From Ambrosia x helenae (taxonomy: Eukaryota; Streptophyta; Magnoliopsida; Asterales; Asteraceae): 64,000 bases of DNA. The notes beneath the pieces are model-generated. The model did not search any database. It saw nothing but the letters and a program-made list of their open reading frames with translations, and was not told the origin of the DNA. Numbering within the stretch: the stretch's first letter is position 1; each line of letters opens with the position of its first letter. The position numbers and the translations under genes are program-made. Below, piece after piece: positions 37,887-50,077 of this stretch. The stretch spans positions 1-64,000 of the forward strand of contig JAUTDX010007377.1 in NCBI GenBank assembly GCA_030844895.1, in the 5' to 3' direction.

Positions 37887-37936
<50 letters not shown>

Positions 37937-38385
37937 GGTAGGGTTCCTGTAGGAAAATTGGTTTGTGTGAGAAGTGTAGGAAGGATTAAAAATTGATATG
38001 TATGCATCATTTTTTTGGACGTATTCATGATGTTTTGGATTGTTTTGCTTAGAAAAACAACAAACATAACAATTAATAGCCGAAAACAATGTATATTAGG
38101 CTTAAAACCTAAAACACTATGTCAAAAACATTTAAGCATAGTGTTTTAAGTCATTACTAGGGTGTTTTATCTGTAATTTAAATTTAATGACTATAATACA
38201 TTGGATTGTGTTTTAAATTGTTGTATATTGTTGTGTTAAGTGTTTTTCAAGCCAAAACAACCCAAAACATCATTCCAAAATAAAAAACATGATGGCTACA
38301 TGTTAATTCTTAATCCTTCTCACGCTTCTCACACAAATCAATTTTCCTACAGGATCCTCTACCTATATATATATATATATATATA
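37887..38385. mobile_element. Micron-like element nested in a TA microsatellite
   Basis: A foldback unit (about 37936-38363) has arms GGGTAGGGTTCCTGTAGG and CCTACAGGATCCTCTACC and internal TTTGTGTGAGAAG / CTTCTCACACAAA. It is embedded in a (TA)n run, 37887-37934 on the left and about 38364-38387 on the right. Micron elements of rice are known to target TA microsatellites; the likeness is structural only. The ORFs made of repeated Tyr-Ile are microsatellite translation. Confidence 0.68.
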
Positions 38386-38775
38386 TATTTTTTAGCGGTT
38401 ACTTTCCTTCATCTTTTTTTTGGGGATAAGTAGGTCACGCCCGCTTTTTCATAGGACCGTCACCCCACATCCGGCCAGACTATGTTATTTTAACTGGGTC
38501 CACACTAACATCAGTGTGGGGCTTGGCGCTTCACGAGAATCTTACCACGTCTGTTCTACCATACTAGACAGGATGACAACCATTGTGCCCCCACAAGAAC
38601 TATGTTCTCTGAGGTTACATTGGAGGATAAAACTCATGTTGGCTATAACTCAAACTTGTGACCACAAAGATCTAGTTCTCATTTTCGTTTCTCTGATCAA
38701 TCCACCATGATGAAGGGTCGTTATGAGAAATAAATTAATCAACAAATATTTCATTTCTCATAACAAGGGTGACGC

Positions 38776-39502
38776 TAGGGCTGTTCAAAACGCTCGGCGC
38801 TCGCCGCTCGTTCGGAATTTGCTCGGAAATTGCTCGCTCGATTTTCCGCTCGGTTGTAAACGAGCCGATCGGCTCGATTCGGTTTGTAAATTAGCCAAGC
38901 ACGAGCAAAGGTCCGCTCGGCTCGGTTCGGCTCGATATAATTTTTATTAATTTATTATATATATACACATTAATTACAATTATGTTTATAGTTTTATACA
39001 TCCCACTCTATTGGGGTTGGCTCAATATATGTATATATACAATTATATTTAGAGTTATTGGCCTAGCCAACCTAATAATAACTTGACACTAAGTTTAATT
39101 GTAAAACCCTAAGTCGTGAAAAAACAAGATTGGCTTCATATTCCCATTAGTTGTCCACGATCAATCATCCCCCGCTATCAACCTAGTCACAATGCGACAA
39201 TTGTTATCTGTAGTATGCTCATCACCTCTCTGGCCTCAACTATAGTCTCAATCTCGATCGGTCGAACCTCAGTCACCATTAGGCAACGAGAATATTAAAG
39301 GAAACATCCCAAATTTATGGCTATCCGAAAACACTCACCGCTTGTCGCTCGCTCGATGCTCGCTCGAAAAATGTGCGCTCGAACAATGCTCGCTCGGTTT
39401 CCGGATCGATTGTAAACGAGCCGATCGGCTCGGTTCGGTTTGTAAATGAGCCAAGCACGAGCAACGGTCCGCTCGGTTCGACTCGGCTCGTGAACAGCCC
39501 TA
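38776..39502. mobile_element. hAT-type MITE, GCTCGG family, copy 2
   Basis: Ends TAGGGCTGTTCAAAA and GTGAACAGCCCTA, perfect 8-bp duplication GGTGACGC (38768-38775, 39503-39510). Subterminal GCTCGG arrays lie on both sides. It is more diverged in its core than copies 1 and 3 are from each other. Confidence 0.9.
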
Positions 39503-39904
39503 GGTGACGCGACTATAAAAAGAATTTAACGTTCATTTCCATACTAATTCTTATTTCTTTTGACTTAATTGTAATTTAATTTTTTTTACATATTTAATGC
39601 AACATTTGTTTAATTTAAAAAATATTTACAAACTTATATATTGTATATTAGATTAAAGATTTTTTTTTATTTATGTTTAAATGTCTTGCTGTAATTCATG
39701 GTCGCTGTGTTTATGTTTATACACATTTTGATGTAAATTTTGTTCAAATAACTTGGATTTCGTATACAACGATGCACTTTTACATGATTTTCAAATATAC
39801 CATCACCCTGTGGTTTTTTTATAGTTACATGTGCGATTTGCTTATTTTCTTTTTTACGTTTCAAACCCGTCAAGAAGCATGGGTAGTAACTTACTAATAA
39901 CATA

Positions 39905-40210
39905 GCCAACGAGGTTGTGGTGGAGTGTTGGAAAAAGATTTGGTGTTCCTTGTGACCCAGGTTCGATTCTCATTCTCCCCATTATTTTTGCAGCATCCAG
40001 GTGAAGAGCGAATACGGGTGGCCCCGGTTCGACTTGAATGGGAGGTGAGGTTTTACCGATTATTCCATTGTCGTGCCTTTGGCGGGTGGAGGTCAGGTTT
40101 CCGCACATCTTGGAGAACCATAGGCTGGCAGCGTTCGAGTAGTCGACCTTGGCCACAACGCCCAGTGTCACAGGTTGTTGTTAAAAAAAAATCCCGCCTT
40201 GTGAAAAAAA
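39905..40210 (+). mobile_element. tRNA-derived SINE
   Basis: AGCCAACGAGGTTGTGGTGG (A-box region) is followed by a B box GGTTCGATTC near 39959. A tRNA-unrelated body then ends in GTTGTTGTTAAAAAAAAA near 40190. The target duplication is not clear. No RT; relies on LINE machinery. Confidence 0.55.
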
Positions 40211-40246
40211 ATGCTTAACATCGTCTCCACTAACAGAGTTATTGTT

Positions 40247-40603
40247 GTCCTTCAAGTGTAGTTCAGTTGGTGAAGGGACCGATCTTCCCTTTGGGAGACC
40301 TGAGTTTGAATCCCGCGGGCTGCATTTTGAGGGACGCAAGGCAATGATGGTGAGGCTTTGTGGTCCAAGTGATGCAAGTTCGATCCTGAGCTGGCCCGGT
40401 TTTCATCTGGCTGTTACTCCAGCGAGGTAAAACTCGTGTGAAGGCACTAGGGTTTCCGGGCGGACACCGAAGCCCCCACCGTGCCAGCGTGGACCCGGTT
40501 CAGACAACATAGTCTGGGCGTGTAGAAAGGGTTAGGGCCTGCTGATTAGACGGGTATGATGAGCTTTTTCCGCTTTAAAGAAAGACACTGTTAAAAAAAA
40601 CAT
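40247..40603 (+). mobile_element. tRNA-derived SINE with 10-bp target duplication
   Basis: A box GTAGTTCAGTTGGTGAAG and B box GAGTTTGAATCCC are spaced as in a tRNA promoter. The body is GC-rich and the tail is TTAAAAAAAA. Perfect AGTTATTGTT flanks it (40237-40246, 40604-40613). Confidence 0.8.
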
Positions 40604-40613
40604 AGTTATTGTT

Positions 40614-41804
40614 TGAATTGGTACGTATATAAACTCATAATTTTCGACCAATCATTTCAACTGTTTAGGAAATAGAATGAATTTATGATTGTTTGAGGTA
40701 AGATGTCAAATAGTGTAAAACAAATAGTAAACTCAATTTTCTCAAAAGGTTCACAAAAGGCAATAAATCCTTGATTGGTATAGCAAGTAAAATTATTCGT
40801 TGAAAAGGATCAAATAACATGAAATCTCAACAACAACTTGCAAGAGTTGGGTGGTCAATTTTCTGGATTTAAGTTTTGGTGTTTGATATATGAAATCCTA
40901 TCAGAAAATGTCACACGACCTACCTAATAATATGAACACTTTGCTACTTGTATTGTGTTGTAGCAGTAGTATTGTAGATCTCAGTTTCGGTGAGCACTGG
41001 CTCGAGGGTGGTTGAATTGCTTCATGTAAGACGGAAGGAGGTTGAGTTATCGCGAAATCCTTAAGAGTGAAGATGATGGCCATCAAAACGCATATGAGAG
41101 GTTATGAGTGATGGAGAGGGTGTACAATAATGTCACAAGTTTAAAGTAACGTTAAATGAGTATGTAATATGTTAATCTCAAATATTGTCAAAGTTCAAAA
41201 CCCTTTTTTTTTTTTTTTTTTTAAACCAAACTTCAAAATTTTAAACAAGAGTCACCCGAGTAGTAACTTTTTGATGCAGAACATTTGTGTTCCTCTTCAT
41301 AATGTTGCGGCTTCTTGCACATAACATGTGTTTACCAACCAACGGTCGATGTACACATCAACCAACTACCAAAGGATTTGTGCAAATTTTGTGAATTATA
41401 TATTTAAGCCTTTTGGTTGATTAAAGGGTTTGTTAACAAAAATCATTTAGTTTTAAATGGTATTTAGCTTATATCATCTATATGTTTATCTCTCTCAACA
41501 TCATGTCTCTAAACATTCTATGGTGTTATTTAATTATTTGAATGGATTTGTAAATGGATTACTAATTTGGGATCTGTATTCGTGTCATTTTTAGGTCACA
41601 CTTCCACACTTAGGTTTATTATAAAAGTTATTTAATTATAGATATAGAAAAATATATAAAATATGATTTTATATTATATTTTATTAAATAAGATTTTATA
41701 AATAGTTGAATTGAATATGAAGGATTCCTAACAGTGGTATCAAAGTCATTTTTAATGTTACTTAAATTAATCTTGCATTTTTTTCTCAAAACTTTTGTCA
41801 TACA
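40614..41804. other. AT-rich interval without genes
   Basis: No coding evidence. TGGTATCAAAGTC at 41732-41744 resembles a retrotransposon primer-binding site for initiator-Met tRNA with two changes, preceded by CCTAACA. A matching LTR was not found. Confidence 0.4.
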
Positions 41805-42191
41805 TATGAACCTGAACCCGCTCCGAATATTTGCGGGTTGACCCGAACATGACCCGCTCAACCCGAACTTTTTTTTTATATTTTTTCTGCAAAAAAATAT
41901 TAAAATTTTACTAAAAAACACAAGCGTATATAAAAACAATTACGTTTTAATTATAAAATCTTATACCTATTTATATTTTAAGTTATGAGTATAGAATAAA
42001 ATATATAAACTATTTAATTTATAACATAAAACATATTGAAAAAATAAAATATAATATAAATGGGTTAAACAGGCCAACTCGCTCACGGGTTCAACCTGAA
42101 ACTGACCCGAACCCGTTTATACTAAACCCAAACCCGCTAATTTCATGTTAGGTTCGAGTCGTGTTAGAAATCCACACGGACCACACCCCTA
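41805..42191. mobile_element. Decayed hAT-type MITE remnant
   Basis: CGGGTT/AACCCG-rich arms surround an AT core as in the intact hAT MITEs, and the right side ends CACACCCCTA. The left terminus is missing, so it is truncated. Confidence 0.4.
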
Positions 42192-43000
42192 GTTCAGATG
42201 TTGTTGAAGCAAGCCAGAATTTTAGCAATGGAAAAAGAACAAAAGACACAAATCAAATGGGCAGTCGGAAAACGCGAGGGGCTCCCACCTAGTCGTCTCA
42301 TTACAAGTTCTCTAAATGCCACAGGAAGGACCGATCAGGGGCTGCCGTGGCCTGTTACCAAGCATTTTCTGACTGCATCCTTGAGGACAAGGATTCTTTA
42401 AGCGGAAGAGGATGATATATATATATATATATATTTTTTTTTTGAAAGGCGTACATCAGCTGGGAAATCCTTGTATGAAATCCTGATCCTACCCGAGTTC
42501 GAGCCCGACCAACAGCCGTTTGATACCCTGCCCGTAGGACTTATTAGGGCCGGTCTGCTGGAGCTGCGAGTCGAACCGGGGAAACCCCAGGCGGGAACCC
42601 CACATAATGTGGGTAAACCCTCCCCCCCTCAGAATCGAACCCACAACCCTTAGGATATGTTTCCGAATCCTCATTAAGGTGGCCAAATATATGCACCTTC
42701 TTTTGCTTCTGTTTAGTGATATTATAGGATTATTATTTTCCATTATGTTCCATAAGTTTCCATTTTGTTAATTGGTTTGTAATCCTATAAAAAGCTATGT
42801 GTGTTTAGTGTTTTGTTATGAATGAAATGATTAATTGAGTCTACTCATTCATAAAATTTCTAAATTCTCTCAAACTTCTTCCTATTTTCTTTGAATCATT
42901 TGATTAAGGATTCGATTCGTATAAATTTCTTCACTCTGTGGTCAAGGTCATTAACTTGTGGTATATCGGTACTTATGTGTTCAAGATTTGTTATATTATT
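42192..43000 (+). mobile_element. Possible LTR-retrotransposon 3' remnant with a SINE inside
   Basis: A decayed coding patch at 42192-42415 ends near residues LEDKDSLSGRG, a type of C-terminus seen in plant Ty3/gypsy polyproteins. A purine-rich stretch GGAAGAGGATGAT and promoter-like sequence with CCTATAAAAAGC (42784-42795) follow, as in a 3' LTR. No second LTR is visible, so this stays weak. Confidence 0.3.
42434..42690 (-). mobile_element. tRNA-derived SINE, reversed
   Basis: Read on the minus strand it has GGCCACCTTAATGAGGATTC, a B box GGGTTCGATTC near 42635, and a GC-rich body with GGTTCGACTC. It ends in CGCCTTTCAAAAAAAAA next to a TA run. It sits in the possible LTR remnant. Confidence 0.6.
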
Positions 43001-43212
43001 TTTTGTTGCGGCCCGTGGCTTGTAATTTTTTTTAGTATTTCCGAGTTACGATTGATAATAAAGAACAATTGTTGTAGAAATTATTAAAAAGTAATAATCT
43101 AATTTTTAATAAATAATTTAAAGTGGTAAGATTAAATTTCAAACTTTATAAAAAGATTCTTGATAAATTCAAAAGCGTACATGAATACCATTTCTTCTAT
43201 ATTAAATAAAAG

Positions 43213-43633
43213 GAATATTGGATTTTAATACTCCCAACTTTCAGAGTTTGGCCGGCAATACTCCCAACTACAGAAATGTTTGCCAGTACTCCCAACTTTT
43301 AAGGTATTTTCCACTGGCACTCCCAAACTAACTCAGTTAGTTTGTTCAGTTAGTTTGCTGACGTGGCATGCTGACGTGGCCATTATTGCTGACGTGGCAT
43401 GCTGTGGAAGATGATGTGTCGTCTTATGTGTCATCCACGTCAGCATGCCACGTCAGCAATAATGGCCACGTCAGCATGCCACGTCAGCAACCTAACTGAA
43501 CAAACTAACTGGGTTAGTTTGGGAGTGCCACTGGAAAATACCTTAAAAGTTGGGAGTGCTGGCAAACATTTCTTTAGTTGGGAGTATTACCAGCCAAAAT
43601 CTGAAAGTTGGGAGTATTAAAATCCAATAAACC
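43213..43633. mobile_element. Mutator-like foldback MITE with 10-bp duplication
   Basis: Long arms (TATTGGATTTTAATACTCCC and its inverse) surround a GACGTGGCATGCTGACGTGG palindromic core. Flanks match as TAAATAAAAG on both sides (43203-43212, 43634-43643). A 73-codon ORF in an arm is not called. Confidence 0.75.
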
Positions 43634-44274
43634 TAAATAAAAGACACTTTTACATTGTTTCATTTTATTTTATTGTTTATTAATTTATTATTATTGTATA
43701 TGATATTATAAGATCGTTCAAAAAAAAATATTATAAGTATTATGTTTCTAGTGGTCCACATATTATGTCATCTATAGTCCACATAATATGTTTCTATTGG
43801 TCCATGCATTATAACACCTTTTTGCTAAACACTGAAACATTTTTTCTAACTTTGACTTCAAATAAAGTGAAATACCGACGTCCCAACTAAAAGTTGGCTT
43901 TGAAGAAAACCTATCAGCCCAACCAACAAAACCCGTTACATATTACATTACTACTAAACATGTATGCACAACAGCCGCGCCCGCGATAAAGTGCGGAACA
44001 ATTAACACGTAGTTTAGAAGAATAAAATAAAAGGTTAGAAATGTACTATGACAAAGTTTGAAGCAGGATGTATCTTTAGCAAAAATAATGTAAATGGGAT
44101 ACATTTAGCAGCACCCTATCTAAACGTAGATTTCAATAAAATAGTGTCAAGTTTAGTTTTTGTTTGAAAGGCAGTATCAGTTTTAATTATGTCATATTCT
44201 ATGAACCAAACTTAACTTTAGAATATAAATATTAAGAAAATAAAAGGTACAATAAAATTAGTATAGTTGTGGGG

Positions 44275-45040
44275 TAGAGCTGTTCAAATCGCTCGCCGCT
44301 CGTGGATTGCTCGTCGCTCGTTCGGAAAATGCTCGAAAAATGCTCGCTCGTTCTTCCGCTCGGTTGTATATGAGCCGATCGGCTCGGTTCGGTTCGGTTT
44401 GTAAATGAGCCAAGCATGAGCAAAGGTACGCTCGGATCGGTTCGGCTCGAATAAATTTTTATTTAATTAATAATATATATACACAATTTATAGATAAATT
44501 TATGGCTTTATATATAAGATTCTATTGGATTTGACTCGGTATATGCAAACAAAATATAACCAGTCCACTTAACACAATAAAAAAAATTAACACTAGATTT
44601 AATAGTAAAACAATAAGTCATAAGGTGACAGTTTTTACTTCTTTATGTTAATAGTCGTCCATCGCTAATTGTCGATTGATATCACACTTACGTCACAATG
44701 CAACAACTGTTGTCTGACGTATGCTCATCACCTCAGCAGCATCAATTTAAGCCTTATCCTTGGACACTGGGATCTCAATATTAGTGTTAGCATCGGACAT
44801 TTTGACCTTAGTTGTCACCCGACAATGAAAACATCGAAGGAAACATCCCAATTTTATAATCGTCCATATTATTCTCCGCTCGATTCTCGCTCGGCGCTCG
44901 CTCGGAAAATTTGCGCTTGAAGATGCTCGTTCGGTTTTCGGCTCGATTGTAAATGAGCCGCTCCGCTCGGTTCGGTTTGTAAACGAGCCAAGCACGAGCA
45001 AAGCTTCGTTCAGATCGGCTCGGCTCGTGAACAGCCCTAT
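44275..45040. mobile_element. hAT-type MITE, GCTCGG family, copy 3
   Basis: Ends TAGAGCTGTTCAAA and GTGAACAGCCCTA, perfect 8-bp duplication TTGTGGGG (44267-44274, 45041-45048). Very close to copy 1 at 27973 along its core, so the two share a recent source. Confidence 0.9.
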
Positions 45041-45261
45041 TGTGGGGATAAAAAAGTACAAAAACATAAAAAGATAAATAATAATAACATTTGTATTAAC
45101 TAAATAACCACTTAAACTAAAAATGACAATAGCTTAGCACTGACAAATAAATGATTGTTCACTTGACAAATAAATAATTATTTACTGGGCTGTCCAAGTT
45201 CATCAAATCACTAATTCAAAGAAAAAGTCACCGCCAAAGAGCTCAATTACTAATAACTTTT

Positions 45262-45520
45262 TTTTAGAACAACCAAAAAATTTTATTAATCACCAAGCTA
45301 GCGGGGTACTAGCAAAAACACCCGATACAATAAAAACAGAAACATAACTCTTGATACAATACAACGGATGACAATCCTATATAATTTAATAAAACATCCG
45401 ATGTTTAAAAATTGAACGCTCGCCACTTTTTCCAACCCAAACCATTTTGTTTTGCCCTTGTCTTTACCAAAGATAACTTCTGACTTGATTTCACCACTAA
45501 TACTCTCCAAGGGATGACAA
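45262..45520 (-). mobile_element. 5'-truncated LINE 3' end
   Basis: A minus-strand 3' fragment with tail GGTTGTTCTAAAAAAA is preceded by GTGATTAATAAAATTTTTT, the usual look of a plant LINE tail. A 14-bp duplication TACTAATAACTTTT flanks it (45248-45261, 45521-45534). About 70 residues of reading frame remain (45298-45510) with no catalytic motif. Dead on arrival copy. Confidence 0.65.
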
Positions 45521-45558
45521 TACTAATAACTTTTGTATCAAGTGAAAACAAAACACAC

Positions 45559-45869
45559 GGGATACATGTCGCCATCGAGAACGGGGACCGTACGGTTCGG
45601 TTGGGGATACGATCACGTGAGCAGCAGGCTAACCGGTGGCAAGTGGTACACTTGGAGTGTTATTATTGGGTTGGGTTCATAGTATCAACCAAGTCATATG
45701 AATATCACCATGACTTTGACCCTTTAAAACTATGTTCATTGTTTTGTTACCCATTAATTTTTCCACGTCATCGTCTCTATCCACATTTGGATAACGTTGT
45801 CACCACACTTGCATGTTCCTTAACTTTCATCGGTTCCTCCAACTTATATTTAACTTTTAATAAAAGTAA
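45559..45869. other. Promoter-like conserved block, copy A
   Basis: Diverged relative of 55879-56181. Shared landmarks in order are GGATACATGTCGC, CCGTACGGT, ATCACGTGA (a G-box core), TTCCACGTCA, CGTCTCTATCCACATTTGGA and CCTCCAACTTAT. A TATA-like TATATTTAA follows. It looks like a gene promoter, but no gene follows here. Confidence 0.55.
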
Positions 45870-46405
45870 CAATATTATTTCCTCTAATTACGGATGACCG
45901 TTATTAGTTTATTTTATAAAACTTATCCAACCCTTGTAGCCCATTATTTAACTTTAGGTTAATATTGTTACACGTCCTATCTCGAGATAGAGAGGGAGAG
46001 TGTCTCAATATTAATTTGGGATGTCTCAATAAATCACCATTATTTTTTATCCATTCCAAAAATGTTAATATCTTGATGTGTAAAACGGTATCTTGATGGT
46101 CGGAAGTAGAAAGGTATAACAAGCTTGCTTGGGTTCTTGTTTGGTGGGTCCCTGGTTAGATCTTCGTCACTTGCAAAATATGCGATTGAGGCATTCAGAC
46201 CAAGTGGGTTGCCATACCCGTGCGTGCTCGGATTCGAGCTCATGAGAGGTGATTCTATCATGGTGATGTCTCAAGTCATTAAAAAACAAATCCCAACGTG
46301 GATTGTGGAGTGTAACTAGAAATAAATTAAATGGATGTGTTAGTTGTTGTTTAAAAAATTATAATAATGTCTAGGGACATCTTCGAGAAATGTCAAAACG
46401 ATTTG

Positions 46406-46861
46406 GGCCCTCCCTACCTTTTTTTTTAGTAAAAAGCCCAATCAAATAAGGGGTATTGGATTTTAATAATCAAAACTTTCACACATTGGCCAACAATAAT
46501 TTGTACTTAAAAAATTCTTAACAACGATCTCAACTTTCAATGTATTGGCTGACAATGAACCTTTGTTAATTGAGAACTAACTCAGTTAGTGAATGCTGAC
46601 GTGGATGGTGACATGGCATGCCATGTCATCATCCACGTCAGCGTGAGCATGCCACGTCAGCGTCCACGTAATCATCCACTAACTGACTTAGTTATCAGTT
46701 AACAAAGGTTCATTGTCGGCCAATACGTTAAAAGTTGGGATCGATGTTGCGAATTTTGAAGTACAGATTATTGTCGGCCAATGGGTGAAAGTTTGGATTA
46801 TTAAATTCCTATACCCCTTATTTGATTGGGCTTTTTACTAAAAGAAAAATTAGGGAGGGCC
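46406..46861. mobile_element. Foldback MITE, GGCCCTCCCTA ends
   Basis: GGCCCTCCCTA ... AGTAAAAAGCCCAATCAAAT ... TATTGGATTTTAAT is mirrored on the right through ATTTGATTGGGCTTTTTACT to TAGGGAGGGCC. The core has GCTGACGTGGATGG and inverse. The inner part shares its TATTGGATTTTAAT end with the element at 43213. No clean target duplication. Confidence 0.65.
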
Positions 46862-47091
46862 GACTCAAAAATTCAAGAGAGTGTGGGGAACGGACTCAAT
46901 ACATTTATTTGAATTTTTCTCATATACTGTTTCACTTGAAAAACTGAGTGCGGGGAGGGGGGGGGGAGGAGTTTTTAGAAAAAATTTCAAATAGTATACA
47001 TTTTCTAATATATAGAGTTTCGGGGGCGCCTGACTCCAGTGAAGTTTCGCCCGTGCTTGGAGACACCAATGTAGGAGCGTTAACACACTTA

Positions 47092-47450
47092 GACCAAGCG
47101 TAGTGGGGCTCCATTGGGGCGTTATTTTGTAAAATAAAGCCCAAACACCGAAACAGGGGGGCTTTATATTGCAAAAGTTTGTTTGGGCGTTACATGTATA
47201 GCGCCAGATTTATAATACCCCACCCAATCATAAGCTGACACCTCATACTCTCTCTCTCCTTATTATTATTTTATTATTTTTTTAATTTAAAAGATAAAAT
47301 AAAATATTAATAGGGGCTTTATAGGGCTTTATAAATAAAGCCCCTACCACTTCACCTCTTTTTCACTTTAATTCTCCATGCTGACTTAGCTGCCACGCGA
47401 ACCAATCAGAAACAGGGCTTTATAAATAAAGCCCCCCACTACACATGGTC
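47092..47450. mobile_element. Harbinger MITE, GACCATGTGTAGTGG family
   Basis: Ends GACCAAGCGTAGTGGGG and CCACTACACATGGTC. The left flank is TTA and the right flank CTA, so the duplication is imperfect. GGGCTTTATAAATAAAGCCC repeats inside. Confidence 0.72.
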
Positions 47451-47819
47451 CTATATAATCACGCAACAATTAGTTTGTTTTGTAAAATAAACAAGCAATT
47501 GAAAAGACAAACTACTCACGATATCGGTTAAACGAGTAACCAAGACACTTTTTTAATGGTCATAAAAGTCTCAAAATTAAGACTCGGTGTATTCCCTAGT
47601 AGTTGTTGCATACACTAGCCCTCCAAATCTTAAATTATGTATACTTTTCTTGATAAATATTAGTAAACATAGACCGAGTCTTGAATCCTTCCAATATCGA
47701 ACTTTTAGCATATAATTAGATTGATACAGGAACATGTTATTGTAAATGTGAAGTAGTTATTCCAAAGTTGTTACCAACCGTACGGTTGAACCTTTAAAAT
47801 TTCCAATTAAAATTTCTTA

Positions 47820-48140
47820 GACCATGTGTAGTGGGGGGCTCCATGATTGGTCCACGTGGCTGCTGAGTCAGCATGGAGAGAGAAACTGAAAAAGGGGTGT
47901 AGTGGTGGGGCTTTATATATAAAGCCCCTTTTAATATTTTATTATATCTTTTAAAATAAAAAAATAATAAAATAGAGAGAGGGGGTGATGTGGCAAAATC
48001 TGATTGGAGGGGGCATATAGCATCAGGCGCTATACTCATGGAGCCCAAACCAGATTTTTGGGCATGGAGCCCCCCTGTAATGGTGTACAGGGGGCGCTAT
48101 ATTTTGTTTGCCCACTTATGGCGCTCCACTACGTATACTC
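47820..48140. mobile_element. Harbinger MITE, GACCATGTGTAGTGG family
   Basis: Ends GACCATGTGTAGTGGGG and CCACTACGTATACTC, flanked by TTA (47817-47819, 48141-48143). It lies 370 bp from the previous copy and in opposite orientation by internal motifs. Confidence 0.78.
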
Positions 48141-48604
48141 TTATCGTCAATCTACTGATTTTTTTTTTTTATAAAAATACAAACTTTAAGCATAATTAGG
48201 CTATGCGAGGCGGGCCTTGATGGTCGTGACCATCGCAAACACCGCCCGGGTGCTCCGTGATGGTCCAATTCATCACGGTTCGTGACATCCACCGCGAACA
48301 TGATGTTACCGTCCGTTCAACTATTAAAAGAAAAAAGAAAAAACTTTTCCCATTTAATACTATAAATACTTCTTAAATCTACTACCTACAAGTCTACAGC
48401 AATAAAAAAAATACTAAACCACAATAAAAAATACATTTGAAGCTACAAAAAAAAGTAGAAAGTTCAAGCAAAAGAGAGTCGGCTACAATGCGAAGATTTC
48501 GTTTAATCTAGGCGAATCGAATAGGTTTCGTTAAGACGAACCACAAAACACCACAACCTTTTCCAAACCAACCGTTTCAAACTCAACAAACCCACCTTTC
48601 CAAC

Positions 48605-49286
48605 TAGAGGTGCACAAAAAAACCGGAACCGGAATTGGAACTGGAAAAAAAAACCAGAACCGGGTATTAAAAAAACCGAAACCGGTTATACCGGAACCGT
48701 ACCCGACCCTACCCGCCGGGTACGCATAGGGTATAGATTTCTTTGTAAAAAACCGGACCCGGAACCGCACCCACTTTATACCCGGAACAGGGTTTTTCGA
48801 ATACCCGGCACCGGGTTTTCCGAATACTCCAAAAGTATGTGTCAAGCGAGGTGACTATTTGGCATTTGATGCTGAGGCGGAACCGGGTATAAAAAAATCG
48901 GAACTGGGTTTTTCGAATACTCAAAAAGTATACTCAAAGAATTCTATAACCGCGTTATAATCATCTATGTCGCACTACCCTTCGACGTGATTGTATAAAA
49001 AGAATCTAATACCCGATATACCCGGGTTTTTTCAATACCCAGTGTACCCGGTTTTTTTCAATACCCGATATACCCGAAACCAGTTCCATACCCGGAACCG
49101 GGTATTGAAAAAACCGAAACGGGTATTGAAAAACTGGAACCGGTATACCGGGTATGGTTTTTTATGCTAGGAACCGGAACTGGAACCGGTTCTTTCAATA
49201 CCCGGTCGAAGTAATACCTGACCGTACCCAGAACCGGTTCCATACCTGGAACCGGGTATTATAAAAACCCAATTTGTGCACCTCTA
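48605..49286. mobile_element. hAT-type MITE with AACCGG arrays
   Basis: Ends TAGAGGTGCACAAA and TTTGTGCACCTCTA, perfect 8-bp duplication TTTCCAAC (48597-48604, 49287-49294). Both arms are rich in GGAACCGG/CCGGTATACC units. ORFs across the arms (Pro/Val/Gly repeats) are artefacts. Confidence 0.9.
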
Positions 49287-49614
49287 TTTCCAACCCAAAG
49301 TTTTTAAAACCTTATGTTTCAAACTCGATAATATTCATCCCAACAGTTTCCAACCCAATATCAACAATAGTGCTCCCACCCCAACATGCCAAGTCAAGTC
49401 GCATTTGACGTGTTCCACTTACCTCCCGAGTTGGGTCCCTTAACTTTTAGTTTTTTTTAATATTTCTATTGTACTTTTTTATTAAAATTTATAAAATGTT
49501 TGTTTTAATTTATTTTAATTTATAGTTTATTTAAAAAAATTAGTGATGGGTGTAATGACCACCCATAGTGATTAGTGATGGAATGTAATAAAATAATGTG
49601 ACACGTAATTATTA

Positions 49615-50074
49615 GAATGCCTGTAGTGGAAGCGCTAAAAGGCGTGAGACATAAAAATAGCGCCCCCCCCCCCACCGTTACGGGGGGGGGGGGGGGGGGG
49701 CACTATATCTTGTTGCCACGTGTTAAATATGAATTGTTTGTGTTTTATCAGGGTTTTTTTTTTTTTTTTTTTTTTTATAAATAGCACCCCTTTTTTCTTC
49801 CACCCACTACACCCCTTTTTCACTTCAAGCCCCATGGGGGGGGGGGGGGCGTTTTAAAAATAAAGTTGTGCACTATATCTTGTTACCAATCAATTGTTGC
49901 CACGTGTTAAATATGAATTGTTTGTGTTTTAGGTTTTTTTTTTTATAAATAGCGCCCTTTTTTCTTTCACCTACGACACCCCTTTTTCACTTCAAGTCCC
50001 ATGCTGACTTAGCTGTCATGTGGACCAATCAGAATCAAAGGCGTTATATTTAACCCCCTCCACTACACATGGTC
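49615..50074. mobile_element. Harbinger MITE, GACCATGTGTAGTGG family, with homopolymer runs
   Basis: Ends GAATGCCTGTAGTGG and CCACTACACATGGTC, flanked by TTA (49612-49614, 50075-50077). Internal partial duplication: ATATCTTGTTGCCACGTGTT and ATATCTTGTTACCAATCAAT blocks. Long G, C and T runs (about 49663-49700, 49755-49776, 49837-49849) may contain length errors. Confidence 0.7.
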
Positions 50075-50077
50075 TTA

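Noticed and set aside
37852..38089. Tyr-Ile repeat proteins
   Set aside because: Translation of the TA microsatellite.
40260..40320. Possible tRNA gene
   Set aside because: A and B boxes belong to a SINE with its own tail and target duplication; no cloverleaf with a proper acceptor stem.
46100..46320. Possible SINE near GGATTCGAGCTC
   Set aside because: A B-box-like word is present, but no convincing A box, tail or target duplication.
49660..49700. Long G and C homopolymers as a structural signal
   Set aside because: Probably slippage or assembly artefact inside a MITE; exact lengths cannot be trusted.
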